NCBI GenBank assembly: GCA_028822745.1
Contig: JAPKCZ010000048.1
Span: 1-9,649, forward strand
Source of the DNA: Kiritimatiellia bacterium
Lineage (GTDB): Bacteria; Verrucomicrobiota; Kiritimatiellia; UBA8416; JAIOPI01
Length of the DNA: 9,649 nucleotides
Direction: 5' to 3'
Positions 1 through 6,496 of the stretch are shown here, in pieces (positions within the stretch are counted from its first letter, which is position 1; each line of letters opens with the position of its first letter). A program made the translations under genes and the position numbers. The notes beneath the pieces are model-generated. The model had not been told where the DNA came from, did no database searches, and saw only the letters and a list, made by a program, of their open reading frames with translations.

Positions 1-1242
1 TCCAGTATCGGTCTGGATGTAGGGTTCGCCGGGCACTTGGCAACAATGACGGCACTGGTTCTTCTCGCCATCATTTGTGTGGCCGTGACGCGCGCCAGTC
101 GTTTTCTGATCAGTGCCGCGGTTCATAAGCTGCTGTTGAAAACCAGCTTCACGTGGGACGACACCCTCGTCAAACATCGCGTCTTTATTCGCTTGGCCAA
201 TTTTGCGCCCGTTCTCGTGGTATACCTTGCCGCGGCAATCGTATTCCCGCCTCCGAGCATGTTGTACGACATGCTTAGGGACGGGACATTGCTGGTGATG
301 ATCGTGCTCGCGATCATGCTGCTCTATGCGGCGATCAATGCGGTTCTTGATGTGTACGACGGGTTAAGCTTTTCAAGCGAAGTACCGCTCAAGGGCTTCG
401 CCCAGGTCATCAAAATCATCATCTTCCTTGCCGCTGCCATCTTTGTTATCAGCCTGTTGACCGACAAGTCGCCCCTCGTCCTGCTCGGCGGCATCGGCGC
501 GATGACGGCCGTTCTGATGTTGGTCTTCAAGGATGTCATTCTTGGATTTGTCGCCGGCATTCAGCTGATTGCCAATCGGATGATTGCACGCGGCGACTGG
601 TTGGAAATGCCCTCACATGGCGCGGATGGCGATGTCATTGATGTGTCGCTGACCACCGTTAAGGTGCAGAACTGGGACAAAACGATCAGCACGATACCGA
701 CGTATTCCTTGATTTCGGAATCGTTTAAGAACTGGCGTGGTATGTCCGAGTCGGATGGGCGCCGCATTAAACGTTCTGTCCATATTGACATGAATACGAT
801 CCGCTTTTGCGATGAGGCAATGCTTGAGCGCTATCGTCGCATTCAACATATCACCGGCTATATCGAGTCGAAGCAGACGGAGGTCGACGCGTACAATCAG
901 GCGTCGGGCATTGATGCGGCCAGTCTGGTTAATGGACGACGCCTGACCAACATCGGGACCTTTCGCGCCTATGTGGTTGCCTATCTGAAGAATCATCCGA
1001 TGATCAGCGATACGATGACATTTATCGTGCGTCAACTTCAGCCTGGCGAGACGGGAGTGCCGATCGAGGTTTACGTTTTCAGTAAGGACAAGGTCTGGGC
1101 GAACTACGAGGCGATACAGTCGGACATTTTCGATCATATCCTCGCCAGCGTGCCGGCGTTTGATTTGCGGCTCTTTCAGCACCCGTCCGGGCACGACTTG
1201 CGTGCGCTGGGGCGTAATGCATCAAACGAGGATTCCCAATGA
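1..1242 (+). CDS. ybdG: YbdG-like MscS-family mechanosensitive channel (5' partial)
   Basis: Inner-membrane channel that opens under membrane tension and protects against osmotic downshock. Residue numbers count from the TTG at base 37. Several hydrophobic segments (about 5-20, 56-72, 85-105 and 122-142) lead into the glycine- and alanine-rich pore helix at 147-177. The soluble beta domain follows with the YbdG-type signatures GDWLEMPSHGADG (186-198), LTTVKVQNWD and SFKNW. The frame is open back to base 1 with no stop, and the codons before base 37 (reading IGLDVGFAGH) resemble the N-terminus of E. coli YbdG as I remember it. The real start is therefore probably left of the window, and the TTG at 37 and ATG at 46 are likely internal. 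The 413 visible codons nearly match the family length of about 415. The stop overlaps the next gene's ATG. The family call is secure; the gene symbol is by resemblance. Confidence 0.9.
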   Translation, partial: SSIGLDVGFAGHLATMTALVLLAIICVAVTRASRFLISAAVHKLLLKTSFTWDDTLVKHRVFIRLANFAPVLVVYLAAAIVFPPPSMLYDMLRDGTLLVMIVLAIMLLYAAINAVLDVYDGLSFSSEVPLKGFAQVIKIIIFLAAAIFVISLLTDKSPLVLLGGIGAMTAVLMLVFKDVILGFVAGIQLIANRMIARGDWLEMPSHGADGDVIDVSLTTVKVQNWDKTISTIPTYSLISESFKNWRGMSESDGRRIKRSVHIDMNTIRFCDEAMLERYRRIQHITGYIESKQTEVDAYNQASGIDAASLVNGRRLTNIGTFRAYVVAYLKNHPMISDTMTFIVRQLQPGETGVPIEVYVFSKDKVWANYEAIQSDIFDHILASVPAFDLRLFQHPSGHDLRALGRNASNEDSQ

Positions 1243-1523
1243 TCACGGAGTTGGCGACGCTGGATATTATACCCGGAGAAGAAACGGCATTTGAGCAGAC
1301 TTGGGTGGAGGTTGAGTGCCATATCGCGAGCGCGAAAGGGTATCTGTCCCACGAATTGTTGCGCGGCGTGGAATCACCATCGCGCTATGTCTTGATCATA
1401 CGCTGGGAAACGGTGGCGGATCACATGCAGGGCTTTCGGGAGTCCGAGGCCTTCCAGAAGTTTCGCCCGCGTGTCGCGCCGTTTTATGCAGCCTCCCACA
1501 TGGAGCACTTCGGCGAGCGTTGA
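1239..1523 (+). CDS. Antibiotic biosynthesis monooxygenase (ABM) domain protein
   Basis: A 94-residue single-domain protein of the ABM (dimeric alpha-beta barrel, ferredoxin-like) family. Members include small oxygenases that act on quinones or heme and many proteins of unknown substrate. Visible hallmarks are an N-terminal strand (MITELATLDIIPG), then a helix (EETAFEQTWVE), a GYLSHELLRG strand near 34-43, a YVLIIRWET strand (50-58) followed by a helix containing FRESEAFQ, and a C-terminal His-containing strand. The ATG overlaps the TGA of the channel gene by four bases (ATGA), and GAGGA at 1228-1232 lies 6 bases upstream, so the pair is probably translationally coupled. The family is fairly clear. 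The substrate and any functional tie to the channel cannot be told from sequence. Confidence 0.85.
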   Translation: MITELATLDIIPGEETAFEQTWVEVECHIASAKGYLSHELLRGVESPSRYVLIIRWETVADHMQGFRESEAFQKFRPRVAPFYAASHMEHFGER

Positions 1524-1535
1524 TCTGGGACGTCG

Positions 1536-1916
1536 CTACTCGGGGATGCGCGAGGAGTGATGGTGTTGGATGGGGCGCTCAGCGTTACAGTCAACGACGA
1601 ACGTGAAACGTGAACTGACCGCAGGTGGTGTGTCTTCGGGTGCAAAGTGCCAGTCGTATTTTCCGCAAAGTAAAACGATGCCTGGAGCCAATGTCTGAAT
1701 GACGACAGTGTCTTCACGTAGGGCGACATCAACATGCTTTCTCTCGCCGAGCATTTGAAAATACCAACGAATGTCATCCAGCCCGCGCAAGTGGCGACCT
1801 GAAAATGTAGGCAATAGCGTGGCGTCTTCGCTATACATAGCGAGTACGCGATCCGCGTCCCCTGCGTTGACGCTTTCCACCCACGCGTTCAAAATTTGTT
1901 CTGCGTTTACGTTCAT
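1536..1916 (-). CDS. NTF2-like SgcJ/EcaC family protein (DUF4440/SnoaL-like)
   Basis: A 126-residue protein with the cone-shaped NTF2 fold, closest by eye to the SgcJ/EcaC and CaMKII-association-domain-like group. The start (residues 4-35) reads as the typical helix pair AWVESVNAGDADRVLAMYSE followed by DATLLPTFSG. A middle helix contains IRWYFQML (49-56). Strands follow around VLLCGKYDWHF and SSRFTFVVD, and the family-typical C-terminal HHHSSRIP (118-125) closes the protein. The ATG has AAGGA about 9 bases upstream. It is the last gene of the minus-strand run, 18 bases after the alkylation-repair gene, and converges with the ABM gene 12 bases away. Members act as small-molecule enzymes or binding proteins; no specific substrate can be assigned here. 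Confidence 0.85.
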   Translation of the reverse strand: MNVNAEQILNAWVESVNAGDADRVLAMYSEDATLLPTFSGRHLRGLDDIRWYFQMLGERKHVDVALREDTVVIQTLAPGIVLLCGKYDWHFAPEDTPPAVSSRFTFVVDCNAERPIQHHHSSRIPE

Positions 1917-1934
1917 GCGGTGCTGTCCTTTTCT

Positions 1935-3014
1935 TTATAAGCTCAGTTCGAAGTGACCGTGTTTAAGTTCGTGCCCGTTAACCCGAATGGCGATGCGGTG
2001 CCTGCCTGGATAGTAGGTGCGGGTTGATATTGGCCTGAACGAATGTTTCTTCTCAACTATTTTTTTATGCCCGGACGGTTCCGATTCGGAGATCTGAAAC
2101 ACCTTTTTCGATATTTTTCCGTTCTTTCGCATGAATCCGAGGTCGTACTCGATGCGACATTTTCCGAGTGCGCCTTGGCGTGCGTGTAAGGTGAATGAGA
2201 ACGCGAGCGCGTCGCCCATGGCGACGCTTGGGGCGACGTTGAATTGGGTGATCTGAATGTGGTCTGGATTGGGGAAACCAAACAGGGCAAGCGCTTCAGG
2301 GTGACCTTGCTTGAGCAACGTGCGACAAGCGTGCTTGAGGAGGCGATCGGTGTCGCGCTGTTGGCCGATCCATTCACGGGTGACGGCGATGGTGGTGTCT
2401 GGGTGGTCTTTCGAAATGTCGTTCAGGTTGTTGGCAACGCTGCGGCGGACGTATTCGCTCGAATCCGTCATTAGCATTTTCAGGATTTGGAGTACAGGTG
2501 CGGGATCACGCTTAAAGGCAGGCAGCGCCATGGCCCAGGGGAGCCGTGGGCGACAGCCTTCGGAGGCCAGCCGGCGCAGGTGCAAGTTGTCCGACGCTGC
2601 CCATGCTGCCATTTGGCGCATCATACGGTCTTGGTGGGCGATGATGAATGGGCGTATGGCCAGTTCGGAACTCGACCGCTCAGTGAAATAGGCCATGGCG
2701 TCTATTGAGGCGTCGACGTCCGCCGCGCCGAACTGTTCGACGTAAGCGGGGAAAATCAGATGTTCGAGGCCGCTGAACTGATCGGCAACGGGCTTCAATA
2801 TGCGAAGGGCCTTGCGGTAGTCCGACGGCAAAATGGTGTTCAAGCACGCCGCTAGGTGGTTCATGCGGTCCTTTAGTTCGCGCTGCGCCCACTGGTCATC
2901 TAGGACGGCCTTGCGGAATAGACTGCGGTCGAAGTCCGGATGGTGTTTGTGAACGCGCGTCGCGAGCGTCGTTACCATGGCTTTGTTGAAACATTCCTTG
3001 AGGGGGGTGGGCAT
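1935..3014 (-). CDS. alkC: DNA alkylation repair glycosylase, AlkC type with Ig-like domain
   Basis: Base-excision DNA glycosylase of the HEAT-repeat AlkC/AlkD superfamily, which removes cationic alkylated bases such as 3-methyladenine without flipping them out. Its 359 residues fall into a helical solenoid (about 1-245) and a C-terminal beta domain (about 252-359). Family stretches are SSSELAIRPF (114-123), SEGCRPRLPW (151-160) and SSEYVRRSVANNLNDISKDH (185-204), with conserved Glu, Asp, Trp and Arg residues expected to line the active site. The tail, with KKVFQ (303-307) and TYYPGRHRIAIRVNG (333-347), matches the Ig-like extension characteristic of AlkC and absent from AlkD. GAGGAG (plus-strand 3020-3025) lies 5 bases before the ATG, giving a strong start. 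It is the middle gene of a minus-strand trio. Exact substrate range is inferred from the family. Confidence 0.88.
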   Translation of the reverse strand: MPTPLKECFNKAMVTTLATRVHKHHPDFDRSLFRKAVLDDQWAQRELKDRMNHLAACLNTILPSDYRKALRILKPVADQFSGLEHLIFPAYVEQFGAADVDASIDAMAYFTERSSSELAIRPFIIAHQDRMMRQMAAWAASDNLHLRRLASEGCRPRLPWAMALPAFKRDPAPVLQILKMLMTDSSEYVRRSVANNLNDISKDHPDTTIAVTREWIGQQRDTDRLLKHACRTLLKQGHPEALALFGFPNPDHIQITQFNVAPSVAMGDALAFSFTLHARQGALGKCRIEYDLGFMRKNGKISKKVFQISESEPSGHKKIVEKKHSFRPISTRTYYPGRHRIAIRVNGHELKHGHFELSL

Positions 3015-3029
3015 GCGGACTCCTCGCCC

Positions 3030-3764
3030 TTACGTGGATAAGAGTTGAAGCATGACCATATAATGGCTGGCGGCGCCGGCGATCACGAAGATATGCCATA
3101 TTTCGTGAAAGCCGAAGCGGCCCGGTATGGGGTTCGGCTTCTGTATGGTGAAGACCACCCCGCCTGCCGTATAAAACAGGCCCCCTGCGACAAGTAACCA
3201 GCCCGCGCAAGGGCCGGCGCGAAAGACGGTTGGTCCGAGCAAGATCGCCACCCAGCCCAGAATAAGGTAGAGGCCCATGCCGACCCAAGATGGAAAGCCT
3301 CGGACAAAGGCGCGCAAGGCGATGCCGATGAGAGACACGAGCCATACCGTCCCCAGAATGCTCCATCCCAGTGAGTCGCGCCCCAGTACGAGGCAGATGG
3401 GGCTGAAGGTTCCGGCGATTAACAGGTAGATGGCGACATAATCCAAGGTCTTCAGCAGGTTTTCAGTTCGCGTGGAGGCATTGACGCCGTGATGCAGCGT
3501 TGAGCAGAGAAAAAGCGTGCACAACCCAAAGCCGTAAAGTGCAAAACCGACGACATGCCAGCGGCTCGCTGTCATGGCGGCCTGGGCAATCAGGTAACCT
3601 GTGCCGACGATGGCAAAAATGAGGGCACCGAGGTGTGAGACGGTGTTGAAACGTTCGTCCGTCACGTGCGCGCTGTCGTCTTTGCTACGTGCCGGTCGCG
3701 GGCCGGTTGCGTGGCTGGGTGTACCTTCGGTTTGCATGCAGGCGTAGATATCACATGCAGCCAA
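3030..3764 (-). CDS. Hemolysin III (YqfA/PAQR-like) family membrane protein
   Basis: Polytopic inner-membrane protein of the hemolysin III family, within the PAQR/CREST superfamily of putative metal-dependent membrane hydrolases. Of 244 residues, the first 35 or so are polar, and the conserved core begins at ERFNTVSHLGALIFA (37-51). Seven hydrophobic segments follow. Superfamily signatures are CSTLHH (87-92), LDYVAIYLLIAGTFSP (107-122) and GFHEIWHIFVIAGAASHY (218-235). They supply the Ser, Asp and three His expected at a zinc site. The start is uncertain: the TTG at 3764 has AAGG 9 bases upstream, while the ATG at 3737 (235 residues) lacks a visible ribosome binding site. It leads the trio, 15 bases before the AlkC-type gene. 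Despite the name, haemolysis is not established for most members. Confidence 0.9.
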   Translation of the reverse strand: MAACDIYACMQTEGTPSHATGPRPARSKDDSAHVTDERFNTVSHLGALIFAIVGTGYLIAQAAMTASRWHVVGFALYGFGLCTLFLCSTLHHGVNASTRTENLLKTLDYVAIYLLIAGTFSPICLVLGRDSLGWSILGTVWLVSLIGIALRAFVRGFPSWVGMGLYLILGWVAILLGPTVFRAGPCAGWLLVAGGLFYTAGGVVFTIQKPNPIPGRFGFHEIWHIFVIAGAASHYMVMLQLLST

Positions 3765-3874
3765 ATACGCAAGCCTTGCCGTTGTTGTCGGCCCGCAAAA
3801 GCGCAGTGTGCTTGCATGGCGGAGAGGAATCAGAAACGCTTGGGTCTCTTCCTGCTTGCAACCTTGATGATCGG

Positions 3875-3894
3875 ACGCTAAACCGTTGTAGCGT
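3875..3894. repeat. Inverted repeat ACGCTA-N8-TAGCGT
   Basis: Perfect 6-base arms (ACGCTA at 3875-3880, TAGCGT at 3889-3894) surround an 8-base centre. It could be an operator half-site pair or a small stem-loop in the leader of the minus-strand operon. There is no U-run on either side that would make it a terminator. Confidence 0.45.
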
Positions 3895-3897
3895 TAT

Positions 3898-3928
3898 TTT
3901 ATACGCCTACCGTAGGCGCATGGCGCAA
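3898..3928 (-). promoter_or_regulatory. Candidate promoter of hemolysin III operon with dyad in spacer
   Basis: On the minus strand, TTGCGC (plus-strand 3923-3928) and TATAAA (plus-strand 3898-3903) are separated by 19 bases. That is long for ordinary sigma-70 spacing but typical of promoters activated by MerR-type regulators. The spacer starts with a perfect dyad, CGCCTAC-C-GTAGGCG (3904-3918). Transcription would begin near 3891 and leave a leader of about 125-155 bases before the hemolysin III start. The sequence elements are visible; the promoter function and regulator type are inferred. No MerR-family gene is in the window. Confidence 0.35.
3904..3918. repeat. Perfect 15-base palindrome (operator candidate)
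   Basis: CGCCTAC-C-GTAGGCG is a perfect 7+1+7 dyad. A one-base centre fits a protein-binding operator better than an RNA hairpin, although a 6-base stem with a 3-base loop is also possible. It sits in the divergent region, between a candidate -35 and -10 on the minus strand. Confidence 0.5.
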
Positions 3929-3952
3929 CCATCCTTTAAGTGAGGGCGATTC

Positions 3953-4216
3953 ATGGATAGTAATAGCGACACAATGGGCGCCACCAAGACCCGGGTGCTT
4001 GTATACACCAGTGATTATACGATCCACGGTGACCTTGCTCTCTTTGAGGGCGCACGCCTGACGGACTATATGAACATGGGTAACGAATTTATCGTTATCA
4101 CCAACGCCCACGTAGCGACGCCTGAGGGCCGGACGCTTTTGCGCGCATCCTTTCTGAACCTTCGTTGTGACCAGATTGTGTTCATCCTCGAGGACGACGC
4201 GATCAAACCTGAATAG
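3953..4216 (+). CDS. Small DUF6812-like protein upstream of pilT
   Basis: An 87-residue protein without signal peptide or membrane segment, so probably cytoplasmic. The pattern is short beta strands: TRVLVYTSDYTIHGDLAL (13-30), EGARLTDYMN (32-41), FIVITNAHVATPEG (46-59) and a closing strand DQIVFILE (73-80). The G-x-L then ARLTDYMN arrangement resembles the uncharacterised DUF6812 family as I remember it; this is a weak recognition. The start is supported by GAGGG at 3942-3946, 6 bases upstream. Only 30 bases separate it from pilT, so it is probably co-transcribed with the retraction motors. A regulatory or partner role in the pilus is a guess from position only. Confidence 0.75.
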   Translation: MDSNSDTMGATKTRVLVYTSDYTIHGDLALFEGARLTDYMNMGNEFIVITNAHVATPEGRTLLRASFLNLRCDQIVFILEDDAIKPE

Positions 4217-4246
4217 TCACGATCATCATGATACCGGAGACAATAG

Positions 4247-5332
4247 ATGGCCGAAATCGATAAACTGATCCGCCTGTTGGTCGAAGCCGAGGGCAGCGAC
4301 CTGCATCTCTCAACCGGTCGCAGTCCCATGATCCGCCAACACGGGGACATGACGCCGCTGGATTTGCCGCCGATGTCGAACGAGGCGCTTCTTGATATGT
4401 TAATGGAGATCACGCCGGAGGATTGTCGGGCCGATTTTCAAACCCAATTCGACACGGACTTCGCATACGATATCCCGGGCTATGTGCGTATGCGTGTGAA
4501 CCTGTTTCAGGACTTAAAGGGGTGTGGCGCCGTCTTGCGTGTTATCCCGGCGACGGTCATCTCTGCGGAACAACTGGGCTTGGGTAAGGGGATTACGGAT
4601 TTCTGTTATTTGTCCAAAGGTTTGGTTGTTGTGACCGGGCCTACCGGTAGCGGTAAAAGTACGACGCTTGCCGGGATGATCGATCTGATCAATCAGACCC
4701 GACCCGATCACATCATTACGATTGAGGATCCTGTTGAATTCGTGCATCAGGAGAAAAAGTGCCATATCACGCAGCGCGAAATCCGGCGTCATACCAAGAG
4801 TTTTGCGAGCGCGCTGCGCGCTGCGCTGCGGCAGGACCCCGATATCGTCATGGTCGGCGAAATGCGCGATTTGGAGACCATTGAAATCGCCATTGAAACC
4901 GCAGAAACGGGGCACCTTGTGTTTGGAACGCTTCACACCAGCACGGCCCCGAGCACGGTCGACCGCATTATTGACGCATTTCCCGCCGATCGGCAGAACC
5001 AGATCAGAACCATGCTTGCCAGCAGTCTGAAGGGCGTTGTTTCGCAGACCCTTTTGAAGCGCCTCAGTGGCGGGCGGGTTGCTGCGCATGAGGTGTTGAT
5101 CGTGGATCGCGGCATTTCGGCACTCATTCGTGACGGCAAGACATTCCAGATTGCATCGGCGATGCAGGTGGGACGTGCGAAGGGCATGACCATGCTTAAT
5201 GACACTCTGTTGGCGCTCGTCACGGCCGGACAAGTCGACCCGAATGAGGCCTATCTCAAGGCTGTCGACAAAGACGATTTGAAGTCAAAATTCGGAAACG
5301 CCGGGATCACCCTGGGCGAAGCCGGCGCGTAG
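4247..5332 (+). CDS. pilT: Type IV pilus retraction ATPase PilT
   Basis: Hexameric secretion-superfamily ATPase at the base of type IV pili that powers pilus depolymerisation, twitching and DNA uptake. Its 361 residues match the usual length of about 345-370. The N-terminal PAS-like domain (1-100) starts with SDLHLSTGRSPMIR. In the RecA-like domain, Walker A is GPTGSGKST (131-139), the Asp box TIEDPVEF (158-165), Walker B DPDIVMVGEMRD (197-208) and the His box TGHLVFGTLHT (221-231). The retraction-specific AIRNLIRE motif is present as GISALIRD (289-296). One oddity: in the stretch usually reading REVxxDTxxF, the Asp is His (H182, in RRHTKSF). GGAG at 4236-4239 lies 7 bases before the ATG. It is the middle gene of a three-gene cluster. 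Confidence 0.95.
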   Translation: MAEIDKLIRLLVEAEGSDLHLSTGRSPMIRQHGDMTPLDLPPMSNEALLDMLMEITPEDCRADFQTQFDTDFAYDIPGYVRMRVNLFQDLKGCGAVLRVIPATVISAEQLGLGKGITDFCYLSKGLVVVTGPTGSGKSTTLAGMIDLINQTRPDHIITIEDPVEFVHQEKKCHITQREIRRHTKSFASALRAALRQDPDIVMVGEMRDLETIEIAIETAETGHLVFGTLHTSTAPSTVDRIIDAFPADRQNQIRTMLASSLKGVVSQTLLKRLSGGRVAAHEVLIVDRGISALIRDGKTFQIASAMQVGRAKGMTMLNDTLLALVTAGQVDPNEAYLKAVDKDDLKSKFGNAGITLGEAGA

Positions 5333-5371
5333 CGTTGCGGATCATGAATGATGGGGTAAGGAGTTGCGCTA

Positions 5372-6463
5372 ATGTCAGTGCTGAATGAGGTTTTTAAAAA
5401 GGCCGTCGAGGCGGAGGCGTCCGACATTCACCTCAAGTGTGGCAAGCCTCCAATTTTTCGAATACGTGGCACGTTGGTGATCACAGATCTGCCGACGGCG
5501 ACGCTGGACGTGTTGGATGCCATCGTTGAAGATATGGTTCCCGCGTATCAGCGCGAGCAGTTCGCGACCTTGCATCGCGCGGACTTTTCGCATCACGAAG
5601 AGGGTGTTGGTCGGTTTCGCGCCAACGTGTTTCGATCGCAGGGCGTGCCGGCGCTGGTGTTTCGTCACGTCAAATCCGAAGTGCCTGACTTTGAGACGTT
5701 GCGTTTGCCTCCCGTTCTTGCGGACATGGCGCATCTTGAACGCGGCATTATTTTGCTGGCCGGCACGACCGGAAGTGGAAAGTCTTCCACGTTGGCTGCC
5801 ATCATCGACCAAATCAACAAACTTTACGAAAAGCGCATCATCACAGTTGAAGATCCGATTGAATATATCTTCGAGGACAAGAAGAGTGTGATCACCCAGC
5901 GTGAGGTCGGCTTGGATACGCTTTCTTTTGAAGATGCTTTACGTGACCTGATGCGTCAGGATCCGGACGTGATTCTTGTCGGCGAAATGCGCGATGAGGC
6001 GACCATTCGAACCGGCATCATGGCGGCGGAAACAGGGCATCTCGTGATGTCGACGGTGCATGCATCCAGCGCGAGCCAGGCCATCCCGCGTATTCTTGAT
6101 GTGTTCCCGGCGCATGAACAGGGCGCCATTCGAATGGCTTTGGCGGGAACCGACCTTGTGATTATGTGCCAACGATTGGTTAAGGCGCTGGACGGTGGGC
6201 GCGCGCCGGTCGTCGAAATCATGATCAATACGCCAACCATTCGAAAGCTGCTGGAGAAGAACAAGCTTGAGATGCTGGCTTCAGCCGTTGAGACCGGCGT
6301 CTCCGATGGTATGCAGTCCTTCGACCAGGCCGTGGTAAAGATGATCCAAGACAACACCATTTCAAAAGAAGAGGGGTTGCGCGTTGCAACCAATCCGGCG
6401 TCGATTGAAATGCAGCTCAAAGGGATTAATTTGGGCGAAGGCAACCGCATTCTTGGCCTGTGA
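5372..6463 (+). CDS. PilT/PilU family type IV pilus ATPase
   Basis: A second retraction-type ATPase, clearly paralogous to the gene 39 bases upstream. Of 363 residues, the N-terminal domain begins SDIHLKCGKPPIFRIRG (17-33). Walker A is GTTGSGKSS (131-139), Asp box TVEDPIEY (158-165), QREVGLDTLSF (176-186), Walker B DPDVILVGEMRD (197-208) and His box TGHLVMSTVHA (221-231). All catalytic residues look intact. The C-terminal part has NTPTIRKLLEKNK (286-298), DGMQSFDQAV (312-321) and a tail with MQLKGINL. Position after pilT suggests the PilU role, a helper motor needed for high-force retraction, but Walker A and the tail look more like PilT-type proteins than Pseudomonas PilU, so no symbol is given. 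AAGGAG at 5358-5363 gives a strong start. Confidence 0.92.
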   Translation: MSVLNEVFKKAVEAEASDIHLKCGKPPIFRIRGTLVITDLPTATLDVLDAIVEDMVPAYQREQFATLHRADFSHHEEGVGRFRANVFRSQGVPALVFRHVKSEVPDFETLRLPPVLADMAHLERGIILLAGTTGSGKSSTLAAIIDQINKLYEKRIITVEDPIEYIFEDKKSVITQREVGLDTLSFEDALRDLMRQDPDVILVGEMRDEATIRTGIMAAETGHLVMSTVHASSASQAIPRILDVFPAHEQGAIRMALAGTDLVIMCQRLVKALDGGRAPVVEIMINTPTIRKLLEKNKLEMLASAVETGVSDGMQSFDQAVVKMIQDNTISKEEGLRVATNPASIEMQLKGINLGEGNRILGL

Positions 6464-6496
6464 AGGGCCTGCATGGCGTGTCAGCGGTCGATCGAT

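Larger units (their letters stand above)
3765..3952. promoter_or_regulatory. Divergent intergenic control region
   Basis: This 188-base gap separates the minus-strand hemolysin III operon from the plus-strand pilus cluster, so promoters for both must lie here or just inside the flanking genes. It contains two inverted repeats, at 3875-3894 and 3904-3918, and an AT-rich stretch at 3894-3903 (TTATTTTATA). Short open frames through the region have no family features and I treat them as chance. No convincing sigma-70 promoter could be picked for the plus strand. A candidate for the minus strand is listed separately. Confidence 0.5.

Noticed and set aside
613..1194. Minus-strand open frame of 193 codons
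   Set aside because: It lies fully opposite the YbdG-like channel gene, whose plus-strand translation has clear family motifs. The antisense product is rich in Arg and His and shows no recognisable domain.
3666..3943. Two overlapping plus-strand open frames of 71 and 84 codons
   Set aside because: They overlap the N-terminal part of the hemolysin III gene and the divergent control region, are rich in Cys and Arg, and have no ribosome binding site or family pattern.
4514..5233. Minus-strand open frame of 239 codons
   Set aside because: It mirrors the codons of pilT, which carries every ATPase motif. No family features are seen in the antisense translation.
5956..6474. Minus-strand open frame of 172 codons
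   Set aside because: It lies opposite the second pilus ATPase and looks like a compositional shadow, low in meaningful pattern.
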